Shown: positions 8,295 to 16,945, numbered from the stretch's first letter. The stretch: 17,885 nucleotides of DNA from an uncultured Lachnospiraceae bacterium (GCA_937915975.1 CALGGL010000070.1:1-17885), one strand, 5' to 3'. Notes: generated by a model from the sequence alone, not told the origin. Made by a program: numbers and translations.

Positions 8295-8894
8295 ATGAAA
8301 AAGATGAAACGGATATTAAAAGACAACAGTGGTTTTTCATTGACAGAGCTTATAATTGTTATTGCTATTATCGCAATTATGACGGCAGCATCCTTTGTAT
8401 CTCTTACAATTATGCATAGTGCGAGAGCAAAGGAAGCGGCAAGTACCTTCGAAAACTCTCTTGCTGAGGTAATAGGAATGGCAAAGAGCAAGAGCGTTGA
8501 TTACGATATGGACGGATCCATCAGTTCGGATGAAGGTAGCTTGACTATCGGACTTAGGGTATATAAGGACGGTGGAAAGTATTATCTGAAGAAATGTGTC
8601 TTTAAGAAGAATGCAAACGGAACTTATTCATTATATGATTATAATTCCAATAATGCATTTATAAAGTCCATAAATGAGAAGGACGGAAAGGGTGCATGCT
8701 TAACTTCATATGTAAAGGTTAATTATTACGATGAAGGCGGAACCTTATCGGCAGATGACCAATTTAACATTGCATTTAACAAAAAAGGTGAATGTGTTCA
8801 GGGAGCTGGCCGATATGAATTTGTAAAGAGCAGCTCCGGCGATAAGATAGTATCTGTAACTGTAAACAAAAATGGAAGCTATATAGTTAAATAG
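8295..8894 (+). CDS. FimT/GspH-like minor pilin with an EF-hand-type loop
   Basis: The prepilin signal is clear: MKKMKRILKDNSG^FSLTELIIVIAIIAIM, with cleavage after G13, Glu at +5 (E18) and a 20-residue hydrophobic helix. At 199 residues the size is normal for a pseudopilin or minor pilin. I chose ATG 8295 because AGGGG at 8282-8286 lies 8 bases upstream; GTG 8286 and ATG 8289 overlap that ribosome binding site. Just after the N-terminal helix comes DYDMDGSISSDE (residues 69-80), which satisfies every position of a 12-residue EF-hand calcium loop (D1, D3, D5, G6, I8, E12). The remainder is a compact beta-rich domain (LTIGLRVYKDGGKYYLKKCVF). FimT/GspH is the best label by N-terminus, length and position, but the C-terminal domain is not diagnostic. 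Confidence 0.85.
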   Translation: MKKMKRILKDNSGFSLTELIIVIAIIAIMTAASFVSLTIMHSARAKEAASTFENSLAEVIGMAKSKSVDYDMDGSISSDEGSLTIGLRVYKDGGKYYLKKCVFKKNANGTYSLYDYNSNNAFIKSINEKDGKGACLTSYVKVNYYDEGGTLSADDQFNIAFNKKGECVQGAGRYEFVKSSSGDKIVSVTVNKNGSYIVK

Positions 8895-8914
8895 GTAAGG
8901 AGTGATGAACGTTG

Positions 8915-9775
8915 ATGAAAAAAATTAAAAGCAATAACGGTTTCACTCTTATAGAACTTGTTATTGCACTGGCGATGCTTGCGTTTATTATGACTGCGGT
9001 GAGTGCATTGATGGGAAGCAGCGTGTTGAATTTCCGAAAGGATAAAGCCAATATCAGCATACAGAATTCAGCACAGTCTACCTATGATAAGCTTTCTGAT
9101 GTGATTATGCAGGCAAAGAAGATTACTATATATGGTTACATCGGACCGGAGATTGATTTCGATGGAATTGATGATGAAGCTGATGTAACAGGAACCTATG
9201 ATGATTTCTACTTTGTATCGGATGCAGATTCAAAAAAGACATATGAGGATGCAGGCAAAACAAACGTTAAGCTTTTTGAAGAGGTTGATCCGGCACAAAA
9301 GATATATGTAACTTCAATTATTATAGATATTGCGGTTCCGATTGAAAGTATATCGGATGTAACCGGAAGCTATGATGAGCATACAACCGAATTTGATGTA
9401 CTTGATGCAATTAACGGAGGAACCGTTCACGTAACACGTATGAGTGCGGACGGGGAGACACCGGTTATCTATGATACACCGGATACATTAAGATGTACAT
9501 TCGAATTCAATGGAAAGAATATGTATTACGGAAGAAAATATGCTTTCCAGGCAGGAAAAAATGATGAACTTACTATACAGGATGATGAACATTTGTTTAC
9601 CAATGTATTTAAGAGCGTAAACTCAGATGCGGGACCTATAAGCGGATGTGTTGTTACGGTAGACAGCACAAACGGTGCAATCGGTCTTGAGCTTCATTTC
9701 TTTGATAAGAGTATGAAGTATAATACATTGGGTATGGTTAAGATAAGAAACTCAAAGGTTTTAGAGAATAATTAG
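8915..9775 (+). CDS. PilW/GspJ-like minor pilin
   Basis: The sequence begins MKKIKSNNG^FTLIELVIALAMLAFIM, a canonical prepilin signal with cleavage after G9 and Glu at +5 (E14). The helix continues into a polar stretch (GSSVLNFRKDKANISIQNSAQSTYDKLSDVIMQAKKI) typical of the PilW/GspJ class. About 286 residues is at the long end for that class. The exported part is rich in Asp and Tyr and contains no motif I recognise. The start is uncertain by one codon: AAGGAG at 8897-8902 is 12 bases from ATG 8915 and 9 bases from an in-frame TTG at 8912. The preceding pilin ends 20 bases upstream. It is the last of the four pilin-type proteins, and the giant secreted protein gene starts 20 bases after its stop. 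Confidence 0.8.
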   Translation: MKKIKSNNGFTLIELVIALAMLAFIMTAVSALMGSSVLNFRKDKANISIQNSAQSTYDKLSDVIMQAKKITIYGYIGPEIDFDGIDDEADVTGTYDDFYFVSDADSKKTYEDAGKTNVKLFEEVDPAQKIYVTSIIIDIAVPIESISDVTGSYDEHTTEFDVLDAINGGTVHVTRMSADGETPVIYDTPDTLRCTFEFNGKNMYYGRKYAFQAGKNDELTIQDDEHLFTNVFKSVNSDAGPISGCVVTVDSTNGAIGLELHFFDKSMKYNTLGMVKIRNSKVLENN

Positions 9776-9795
9776 GAAAGGATGGTAAAAGCAAG

Positions 9796-12700
9796 ATGAA
9801 AAGAAACAAAAAACTAACAATAACTGCATTAGTTGCGATGCTTTTTATGGCTATTGCCGTGACTTTCTTATCGTTCTCTCATGCAGATGAGGAATTGACA
9901 GAAGACAGTATGCTGGTTGCAGCAAATGATGATCCTGCTGCTGATGTCGGTTCAAAGACAAACATTGATTACATAATTGAAAATTCGTATTCTACCGATA
10001 CGGAGGTTGATCCTAATTATAATATCATTGAGATTTACTCCGATACAGAATCAGGTTTAGCTGCTTACTGCTCAAGTAAGAATTTTGAAAATTATGTAGT
10101 AAACGGTTATTCTACCCAGCCTTTAGGCGCAGCTATAAAGAATGCCATGAATACAGGTAAGGTTAATTATAAGTCTTACGCGGCTTCATCGATAAAGAAC
10201 AGTGACACAGATATTCTTATAGAAATATCAAATGCGGATCTTATATATATCAATCAGGGTTCAACAAAATTCAGTTTAACCAATGATATATGTGAGAACC
10301 TGTATGATATTCTTCATACCTATGCTGTAGGCGATTATAAGCCTATTATAATCAACAGCGAACAGGCATCGGGCGGAAGCGGTGGTAATACCACCACTCA
10401 GGAAACTATGGCTACACTTGCTACAGATGTTTTCTCATCAGGTATGTATTATTATACATTTGCCTGGGATAGGTCAAAGCAGAGTGTAGGAGAGTTCCTT
10501 GCACACAGTAACGGTTCTATGTACCTTGGTATTAACGGTAAGAATCAGAATAATAAAGGTAAATGGATAACTCTTGAAAAGAAGGATGGTGACGGAAATG
10601 TTACCGAGACAAAGAGAGTATCCAAGTTCCTTGTATTAAGCGGTTCAGGAACCGATACAAAGGTTATGAGAAGTGAACTCTTACCGGACTCACTTCCTGA
10701 GTTTGCTGATTATGGTGATTATACCGTACAGGGTTCAACTGACGCTTATGCATTACCTGCAGGTTCTACTTCAAAGCTTTACAATATTTCAGGAACTATA
10801 GTAGCAACTTCAATATATAATGCTAAGTATACCGTTCCTGATGCTATTCAGGTTGATGAAGCAACACTTGCAGATGTTGATGCAGGTACTGTTGACCTTG
10901 CAGCTTATGATTTTGTAATAATTGATGAAACTGCAACAGGAAATATTTCGGGAACGCTTTACAATAAGCTTGCAGGAGCTATGTACGCAAGTGTAAGTAT
11001 GGTTTATCCTTCAGGTCTTGCTACCTCAACATCAACAACATCTAATACCGTAACCAATACTCAGGCATACAATTACCTTGAGTTATACTATATGGTTGCA
11101 ACAACTGAGAACGTGGCAAGATATGACAATATAATGGTAACAAGCTCAAAAGAGCTTAACACCATTATGGCCGGCGGAGAGGCCGGTGCCGGTGCTATAG
11201 CTACCCTTATAAATAAGTCAACCTACAGAGGTATAGGTGGTAAGGGAAGCTCTTCAAATATGTATACCGTACTTGAGATTGAGCCATGTTACCCAATTGA
11301 CGAAGCGTTGGCACAAAGACAGGGCGGAAAGTACTATACAATTCCTGCAAATGTCTTAAATGATGTTGATAAGGATACACTTTCAAGAGATGCTGATGGA
11401 AATATTGATGTAGAGTACTATGATTGGGAGATTTCAAAAAAGAAGATTTCCGATGCGGTAGGAGTTGATGCATCGAAGATTAATATAGTTCATATGTCAA
11501 CAGAGGAGCTTGCTGCAAGCAAGGAACCAATCCTCGGAACCTATGACCTTATATATGTAGGCGGTAACAAGACTGCACTTAAGGAGCCTCAGAATTGGCG
11601 TAACTTAGCAGGTCTTATGAACTGGGGATATATGAGTACATCCGGTGCTACTCTTGAAAATTATAAATACTTCCCTATATACACTATGTATACACATAAT
11701 GGTGATATGGTTGCTGTATCGGTTTCATCACTTGGATATTCAGGCGGTGATGTAAAGACAGGAAGTCCGGCAGCAGAGGTTTACCTTAACGGTAACTATC
11801 AGTCATCATTCTCATTACTTAACGGTAACGATATATCTTATGACAGATTGACAGAGCTTAACAATTATGTTGAAGCAGGAATGCCAGTAATCATCGAAGA
11901 TGACGTAACAGAAGCTTATGAGGCAGTGCTTTCTGACGGATATCTTCAGAATTCAATCGATCCTGACTGTAATATGCGAAAGTTCCTTGATACCTGTTAT
12001 GCAAGAAAAACCACAACGGGTTCAACCGCTCCGGCAACTACAGGCGGAGCTAAGAATACTGTATTATGGGGTATAAGTAATACTTCAAATGATGCAACCT
12101 TTACTGATTCAGACAAGGTTAACAATCTTGTTAAGGGCTCAACAACAAGACCTAAGCTTATAGTTACATCAATGCCTGTAACATATAATTATTATGATCA
12201 GAGCACCAGATTAAGCGAGGGTAAGCTTAACTTTACTTATCAGGTTGAGGGTTCAACTAAGTGGACCACAAAGCTTCTTGTGGATGATGATGGAGATTGT
12301 GTATTTGAAACAGAGATTACAAGTGATAACGGAGATATAACAATAACCGATTCAACAGTTAAATGTACTCTTTCGGATAAGTTCTTCGGCCCTATATACT
12401 GGAAGCTTGAAGTTACAGATACAGCTTCGGGTATGACAGCCTATACAACAGGTATATCATATATTAAGAACAGTACCGGTAAGAAGCAGACTGTAAGGGT
12501 TCTTCAGATTATGCCGGGTGAAGCAACTGTTGTAACAAATTGGGCAGGTTCAAAGATTGAATCTACTCACGGTGAGGGAGCGCAGGGTTCAAATGCACTT
12601 TACTTCTGTCCTATATGTCAGCAGGCATATCAGAGACTTGAGTATTATCCTCTTGCAAACAGTACCAGTCCGATTGACATAAGATATAGTGGAACCGGTG

Positions 12701-14940
12701 CTTATAACGAGAGTACCAATACAACTCCTTCTACCGGACATACCACAAGCAATGACCCATATCTCGGACAGCATGAGCATATCTTTGGTCTTCCAAAGTA
12801 TGACAGTAATCTTACAATGGGAACAGGCTTTGGTTCAGATGCAACATATTATACAGGTGTTGATGACTGGTCAACTAACCTTGCAGATGATGTAGGAGAT
12901 CTTTATGACTTCGATATAGATATCTTCTTAAGAGGTGAGTTTGAAGAGTATTCAAGAGAGATTGCGGCAGCTTATGATTTCTCAGGTATGACTGCTGCTC
13001 AAAAGACTGCAAAGATAAATGCATTCTCGATAGATGCTACAGATCCTGATTATGCAGAGTGGTCGGCACTTACAACCGATGACGCTAAGCTTAAGTTTAT
13101 AACCAAGAGAGAATATCAGGATCTTGCAAACGGTGCATACCAGAATTATGTAAATGCTAAGGCTGATACCGAGACAGCCGTTCCGGCACTCAGAACAGCA
13201 CTTCAGACAGCAATTAATGTTAACTCCGGCGGATACGCTGAAGATCTTAATATAGTATTGCAGACAGGAAGATATTCCGATATCTTTTCTGCAGTATCAA
13301 GCGGAGGAACATTTAGATATACTTATCCATGGAATACAGAACAGTTAGCTGTTGCAAATGCATATTTTGATTACAGAGATTTAAAAGAAATAGAGGTTAA
13401 TTATCATAAGCAATATAAGGAATATAGCAGATTTGCTTATCCTGATAACTGGTTGCTCGGTTGCTATGATATGATAATTATCGGACCTTCAGATGACTTT
13501 GCGGGTGATGATATAACAGATCCGACAGCACTTGCCGATTTGATTGATTATATGGCAAATGACGGAAGCTTACTTCTGTTCCATGATACCTTAACAGCAT
13601 CAAGAAATTCCGGTTCACATGTACTTACTTCAACCTTAAGAGACTACTTCGGTATGAACAGAAACAGAGGTCTTTCTCTTGGTTCGGGAGCTGCAACAGG
13701 TACGTATTATCTGCCTTATACATCATCAAATGAGGACAGATACTTTATGACAAACCTTTCATATAAGGCTAAAACCGATACTACAAGATATGCATCCTGG
13801 GTTAATGATATGAAGGCAGGCTTCAGCGGATTCTCAGGCGGAAGATATCTTACGGATGTTGTATATACAGACTCGTTTGCAACAACTGACTACGGTACAA
13901 ACGGTGCAAGCGGCGGTTCCCCTTATAAGTACGGACAGCAGTACTGGGAGATTGCTACGACATATATGAAGAGTAGTAATGCTAACTTTGTTCCTAATTT
14001 AAAGGCAGCAAATCAGTACGGTACAGATAAGGCAAGCCAGAACAACGTGGGTATAGTAACCCAGTATCCGTTTACACTTAGTGATGAACTTAATATATCG
14101 CCTACACATGCACAGCATTATGCTCATGAGCTTGATGCCGCCGGCGGTGGCGGGGGCGATGATGCCCGGCATTATGCTCTTGAGCTTGATGCTACAAAGA
14201 TGACGGTTTGGTATTCACTTGCAGGTGGTAACAACGGCGCATATAATGGTAAGTCGGCTTCGGCTTCATCAATGTATGCAGCATCAAGAAATGATGGTAT
14301 GGATAACTACTTCATCTATTCTTACGGCAATGTTAATTACTGTGGTGCCGGACATTCAAAGGTAACCGGTGTCTACAAGGATAATAATGATGAGCGTAGA
14401 CTTTATATCAATATAATTGTTAATTCAGTTAAGAATTCAGTTAATCAGCCTGGTATTACGGTTTACGATTACAAGACTGAGACAAAGAAGAAGAAGGACG
14501 GTACAGATTATATCATCGAGGTTAAGAACACTGATGATTGGCCTGAATTCAGCTTCAGTGCAACTGTAGATACAAGTGAGGCAGGAAATAAGCTTGAAAG
14601 AGTAAGAATTTACTACGATCTTGATTATCTGACCCACAACAGTGATGCGTATGTAAATGATGCATATCATATTCTTATAGCAGATATGACTAAGGATAAG
14701 GATGGCAATCCGCTTAAGTCAGGAACTATCTACGATGTAGGTAAGGAATTGGCTAAGCTGCAATTAAAGCCTGAGTATTTTGAAGCTTATAATCAGGAGT
14801 ACACATACATCGTGATTGAGGTTACGGATTCAAAGGGTAATGTATCGCATCAGCGTATCAAGATTAAGCTGTTACCATACTTATTCGAGATGACTCAGAA
14901 TGATATAAATATTGTTCTTGATAAGTATGACAAGGCTTAA
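9796..14940 (+). CDS. Giant secreted DUF5057-like protein at the end of the T4P operon (1714 residues)
   Basis: An N-terminal signal peptide (MKRNKKLTITALVAMLFMAIAV..., probable cleavage after SHA near residue 30) indicates export. There is no C-terminal membrane helix, LPxTG or other anchor, so attachment may be non-covalent. Visible parts: an alpha/beta region at about 56-191 (ADLIYINQG, YKPIIIN); a region that I associate with DUF5057 proteins of Lachnospiraceae at about 491-600 (VLEIEPC, INIVHMSTEEL, YDLIYVGGN); an Ig-like stretch at about 790-895; a C938-P-I-C941 pair with H993-E-H995 that could bind zinc; a glutamine-amidotransferase-like Rossmann stretch at about 1215-1275 (YDMIIIGPSDDF, DGSLLLFHDT); the SPTHAQHY region at 1435-1442; and a C-terminal Ig-like domain (about 1560-1700). 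No catalytic function is assigned. It follows four pilin-type genes, the slot of PilY1 in Gram-negative operons. DUF5057 membership is from memory of the pattern. Confidence 0.75.
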   Translation: MKRNKKLTITALVAMLFMAIAVTFLSFSHADEELTEDSMLVAANDDPAADVGSKTNIDYIIENSYSTDTEVDPNYNIIEIYSDTESGLAAYCSSKNFENYVVNGYSTQPLGAAIKNAMNTGKVNYKSYAASSIKNSDTDILIEISNADLIYINQGSTKFSLTNDICENLYDILHTYAVGDYKPIIINSEQASGGSGGNTTTQETMATLATDVFSSGMYYYTFAWDRSKQSVGEFLAHSNGSMYLGINGKNQNNKGKWITLEKKDGDGNVTETKRVSKFLVLSGSGTDTKVMRSELLPDSLPEFADYGDYTVQGSTDAYALPAGSTSKLYNISGTIVATSIYNAKYTVPDAIQVDEATLADVDAGTVDLAAYDFVIIDETATGNISGTLYNKLAGAMYASVSMVYPSGLATSTSTTSNTVTNTQAYNYLELYYMVATTENVARYDNIMVTSSKELNTIMAGGEAGAGAIATLINKSTYRGIGGKGSSSNMYTVLEIEPCYPIDEALAQRQGGKYYTIPANVLNDVDKDTLSRDADGNIDVEYYDWEISKKKISDAVGVDASKINIVHMSTEELAASKEPILGTYDLIYVGGNKTALKEPQNWRNLAGLMNWGYMSTSGATLENYKYFPIYTMYTHNGDMVAVSVSSLGYSGGDVKTGSPAAEVYLNGNYQSSFSLLNGNDISYDRLTELNNYVEAGMPVIIEDDVTEAYEAVLSDGYLQNSIDPDCNMRKFLDTCYARKTTTGSTAPATTGGAKNTVLWGISNTSNDATFTDSDKVNNLVKGSTTRPKLIVTSMPVTYNYYDQSTRLSEGKLNFTYQVEGSTKWTTKLLVDDDGDCVFETEITSDNGDITITDSTVKCTLSDKFFGPIYWKLEVTDTASGMTAYTTGISYIKNSTGKKQTVRVLQIMPGEATVVTNWAGSKIESTHGEGAQGSNALYFCPICQQAYQRLEYYPLANSTSPIDIRYSGTGAYNESTNTTPSTGHTTSNDPYLGQHEHIFGLPKYDSNLTMGTGFGSDATYYTGVDDWSTNLADDVGDLYDFDIDIFLRGEFEEYSREIAAAYDFSGMTAAQKTAKINAFSIDATDPDYAEWSALTTDDAKLKFITKREYQDLANGAYQNYVNAKADTETAVPALRTALQTAINVNSGGYAEDLNIVLQTGRYSDIFSAVSSGGTFRYTYPWNTEQLAVANAYFDYRDLKEIEVNYHKQYKEYSRFAYPDNWLLGCYDMIIIGPSDDFAGDDITDPTALADLIDYMANDGSLLLFHDTLTASRNSGSHVLTSTLRDYFGMNRNRGLSLGSGAATGTYYLPYTSSNEDRYFMTNLSYKAKTDTTRYASWVNDMKAGFSGFSGGRYLTDVVYTDSFATTDYGTNGASGGSPYKYGQQYWEIATTYMKSSNANFVPNLKAANQYGTDKASQNNVGIVTQYPFTLSDELNISPTHAQHYAHELDAAGGGGGDDARHYALELDATKMTVWYSLAGGNNGAYNGKSASASSMYAASRNDGMDNYFIYSYGNVNYCGAGHSKVTGVYKDNNDERRLYINIIVNSVKNSVNQPGITVYDYKTETKKKKDGTDYIIEVKNTDDWPEFSFSATVDTSEAGNKLERVRIYYDLDYLTHNSDAYVNDAYHILIADMTKDKDGNPLKSGTIYDVGKELAKLQLKPEYFEAYNQEYTYIVIEVTDSKGNVSHQRIKIKLLPYLFEMTQNDINIVLDKYDKA
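14115..14192 (+). repeat. 24-bp direct repeats flanking a GC-rich in-frame insert in the giant gene
   Basis: Bases 14115-14138 and 14169-14192 are identical except for one position (A at 14126, T at 14180). The 30 bases between them (14139-14168) are about 83% G+C in an otherwise AT-rich gene. The repeat spacing is 54 bases, so the frame is kept. It encodes QHYAHELDA, a Gly/Asp-rich spacer, then RHYALELDA (residues 1440-1466). The 30 bases upstream of the first copy do not match the insert, so it is not a simple 54-bp tandem duplication. Confidence 0.85.
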
Positions 14941-14972
14941 TTAACATAAGATTTTATTTAAAGATTTATAAT

Positions 14973-14999
14973 AAGGGACGAGAGATATTCTCGTCCCTT
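14973..14999 (+). terminator. Intrinsic terminator-like hairpin after the T4P operon
   Basis: An 11-bp perfect stem (14973-14983 with 14989-14999) has a 5-base loop, GATAT. It lies 33 bases after the stop of the giant secreted protein gene and 24 bases before the peptidase start. The following bases, GCTTTAATGAG, make a weak U-tract, so readthrough into the peptidase gene is possible. This marks the probable end of the pilus transcription unit. Confidence 0.75.
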
Positions 15000-15023
15000 G
15001 CTTTAATGAGAGGTTAATAAATT

Positions 15024-16184
15024 ATGGAAAGAATTTATGCGTTAATGAAAAAATTCAGAATGGATGCGGTTATACTTACTGATGGATATAATATTCATTA
15101 TCTTTCAGGCTACAGCGGACATACCGGTATGGTGCTTATTACAAAGGAACACAGGCGTATACTTACTGATTCGAGATATACGGAACAGGTTAGTATTGAA
15201 GCACCGGATTTTGAATGTGTGGATATAAAGTCGGAGGGATATACAAAGAGCATTAACAGACTATTGTGCGAAGAATATTTTTTGTGTGACGAGGAAATTG
15301 CTAATGATGAGAATGTGAATAAAGCTGTGGATAATCCGTGTAAAACCTGTGCAAATACAGTGTGTAAAGGAAATACTCTTCGCGTGGGATTTGAAAGTGA
15401 AGATATTTCGTATAAGCAGTATAAGCAGTTTTTGGATGAGCTTGACGATAAGATAGGTCTTATGCCTCTTTCTAACAGAATTAATGATTTAAGAAGAATT
15501 AAGTCTGATTCAGAGATTGAAAAAATAGCCATGGCAGAGCATATAGGCGATATGGCATTTGAATATGTTGTTAAGGAGCTTAAACCGGGAATGACAGAGG
15601 TGGAAGTGGCCCTTATGCTTGAAAACTTTATGAGAAGTCACGGTGCATCGGGACTAAGCTTTGACACTATAGCAGCATCAGGAAAGAATTCATCATTACC
15701 TCACGCCGTACCTACAGATAAGGTTATAGAAGAGGGAGATTTCCTTACTATGGATTTTGGTTGTATATACAAAGGATATTGTTCTGATATGACAAGAACC
15801 GTCTTTGTGGGAGACAGTCCTTTGGATAAGCAAAAACATGTTTATGAAACTGTATTGAAAGCTCAGCTTGAAGCATTAAAGTTAGTTAAGCCGGGAGCGG
15901 TATGCAGTGATGTTGATAAGTGTGCAAGGGATATAATAGCCGATGCCGGATATGGTGATTATTTCGGACACGGACTTGGTCACAGTGTCGGACTTTTTAT
16001 CCATGAGGAACCGAGATTTTCACCTAAGTGTAAGGATGTCCTCGAACCGGGTATTGTCATTACCGTTGAACCGGGAATTTACATTCCGGGTGAATTCGGA
16101 GTCCGTATAGAAGACCTTGTAGTGGTAACCGAAGACGGTTACAGGAACCTTGCTTCGTCACCTAAGGAACTGATAACCATTTAA
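15024..16184 (+). CDS. pepP: Xaa-Pro aminopeptidase/peptidase, M24 family
   Basis: This cytoplasmic metallopeptidase would release the N-terminal residue from peptides with proline in second position. Residues 1 to about 160 form the creatinase-type N-domain (AVILTDGYNIHYLSGYSG; RILTDSRY). The pita-bread catalytic domain follows, with all five metal ligands visible: D244 (TMDFG), D255 (CSDMTRT), H320 (GHGLGH), E349 (TVEPG) and E363 (RIEDLV), plus H227 (LPHAVP). At 386 residues it is about 30 longer than common bacterial homologues. The extra length lies near 82-118 and contains five cysteines, including NPCKTCANTVC (C106, C109, C114). The ATG is preceded by GAGAGG. No promoter fits in the 24 bases after the upstream terminator, so transcription may start within or before that hairpin or come from readthrough. 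In related clostridia a gene of this type often lies just before efp in the same direction; here efp is reversed. Confidence 0.93.
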   Translation: MERIYALMKKFRMDAVILTDGYNIHYLSGYSGHTGMVLITKEHRRILTDSRYTEQVSIEAPDFECVDIKSEGYTKSINRLLCEEYFLCDEEIANDENVNKAVDNPCKTCANTVCKGNTLRVGFESEDISYKQYKQFLDELDDKIGLMPLSNRINDLRRIKSDSEIEKIAMAEHIGDMAFEYVVKELKPGMTEVEVALMLENFMRSHGASGLSFDTIAASGKNSSLPHAVPTDKVIEEGDFLTMDFGCIYKGYCSDMTRTVFVGDSPLDKQKHVYETVLKAQLEALKLVKPGAVCSDVDKCARDIIADAGYGDYFGHGLGHSVGLFIHEEPRFSPKCKDVLEPGIVITVEPGIYIPGEFGVRIEDLVVVTEDGYRNLASSPKELITI

Positions 16185-16232
16185 AAAATACATTGGATTT
16201 GGTTTTTATATCTTAATAGAGTTAAATAAATG

Positions 16233-16349
16233 AATATGACAAGGAGACGGCTTGCACTGACATATTTATGGTACACGCAAATCTCGCTAACGCTCACGAT
16301 TTGCTTAGTACCAAAAATGTATCAGTGCAAGCCGTCTCCTTGTCATATT
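16233..16349. repeat. 117-bp nested inverted repeat (hairpin element) between convergent pepP and efp
   Basis: The outer arms 16233-16260 and 16322-16349 are perfect 28-bp reverse complements. Pairing continues inward at 11 of 14 positions (16261-16274 with 16308-16321). After two unpaired bases on the left and three on the right, a 7-bp stem (16277-16283 with 16298-16304) closes a 14-base loop, TCGCTAACGCTCAC. The element fills most of the intergenic gap and ends 8 bases from the efp stop codon. It holds no gene. No clean T-tract follows either arm, although AT-rich sequence flanks both, so it may terminate transcription from both sides. Its size, symmetry and loop sequence also suit a dispersed REP-like or miniature inverted-repeat element. 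No convincing target-site duplication was seen. Confidence 0.85.
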
Positions 16350-16357
16350 TTGATATA

Positions 16358-16915
16358 TTATGCTCTTGATGAATATTCACCGGTTCTTGTGTCGATTCTT
16401 ATCATATCACCCTGATTGATGAAGAGTGGTACATTAAGAGTTGCACCGGTTTCAACAGTACAAGGCTTTGTAGCACCTGTAGCTGTGTCTCCCTTTACAC
16501 CCGGCTCACATTCTGTTACGAGTAAGTCAACTGAAATAGGTGGTTCAACTGCAAATACAGAACCGTTATGTGAAGCTATCTTACAGTTCTCATTTTCCTT
16601 AACAAACTTTAATGCATCTCCGATTACGTCAGCATTAATAGCTATCTGATCATAGGTTTCGCTGTCCATAAAATAATATAAATCGCCATCCTGATATAAG
16701 TACTGCATATCTTTTCTGTCGATATGTGCATTTTCAAACTTTTCAGTCGGACGGAAAGTTTTTTCTACAACACCGCCACTTTTTATATTCTTAAGCTTGG
16801 TTCTTACGAAAGCTGCGCCTTTACCCGGCTTAACATGCTGAAACTCGATTATCTGGTAGATATTACCTTCTAATTCGATTGTTATACCATTCTTAAAATC
16901 TCCTGCTGATACCAT
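16358..16915 (-). CDS. efp: Translation elongation factor P (EF-P)
   Basis: EF-P binds the ribosome between the P and E sites and relieves stalling at polyproline stretches. The 185-residue sequence begins [22 protein letters not shown] and carries the tip loop [12 protein letters not shown], with K32 at the position that is modified in many bacteria. The N-terminal KOW-like domain, the OB domain ([13 protein letters not shown]) and the C-terminal OB domain ([19 protein letters not shown]..., then [16 protein letters not shown]) are all complete. I chose ATG at 16915 because AGGAGGA lies 5 bases upstream and the family start matches; an in-frame ATG 21 bases further out would add MILRRKI, which is outside the family pattern. 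It is transcribed against its neighbours pepP and spoIIIAA and has its own promoter (16946-16974). Confidence 0.97.
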   Translation of the reverse strand: MVSAGDFKNGITIELEGNIYQIIEFQHVKPGKGAAFVRTKLKNIKSGGVVEKTFRPTEKFENAHIDRKDMQYLYQDGDLYYFMDSETYDQIAINADVIGDALKFVKENENCKIASHNGSVFAVEPPISVDLLVTECEPGVKGDTATGATKPCTVETGATLNVPLFINQGDMIRIDTRTGEYSSRA

Positions 16916-16945
16916 AATTTTCCTCCTTAAAATCACATATAGTTC

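Noticed and set aside
10371..10400. Small palindrome around GGTGGTAATACCACC in the giant gene
   Set aside because: The stem is only 7 bp with a 1-base gap, in a Gly/Thr-rich coding stretch; too short to support a function.
14967..14972. Perfect TATAAT just before the post-operon hairpin, as a promoter for pepP
   Set aside because: No -35 element lies at 16-18 bases; the nearest candidate (TTAACA at 14941) is 20 bases away, and the start site would fall inside the terminator stem. AT-rich DNA gives such matches by chance.
15110..15532. 140-codon - strand open frame inside the M24 peptidase gene
   Set aside because: It overlaps the conserved N-domain of a clear metallopeptidase and resembles no family; it is an antisense shadow.
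16230..16415. Short + strand open frame across the hairpin element and efp 3' end
   Set aside because: It runs through both arms of the inverted repeat and antisense to efp, with no family resemblance; the repeat structure explains it. The AAGGAGACGG within the left arm is part of the palindrome and is not good evidence of a ribosome binding site.
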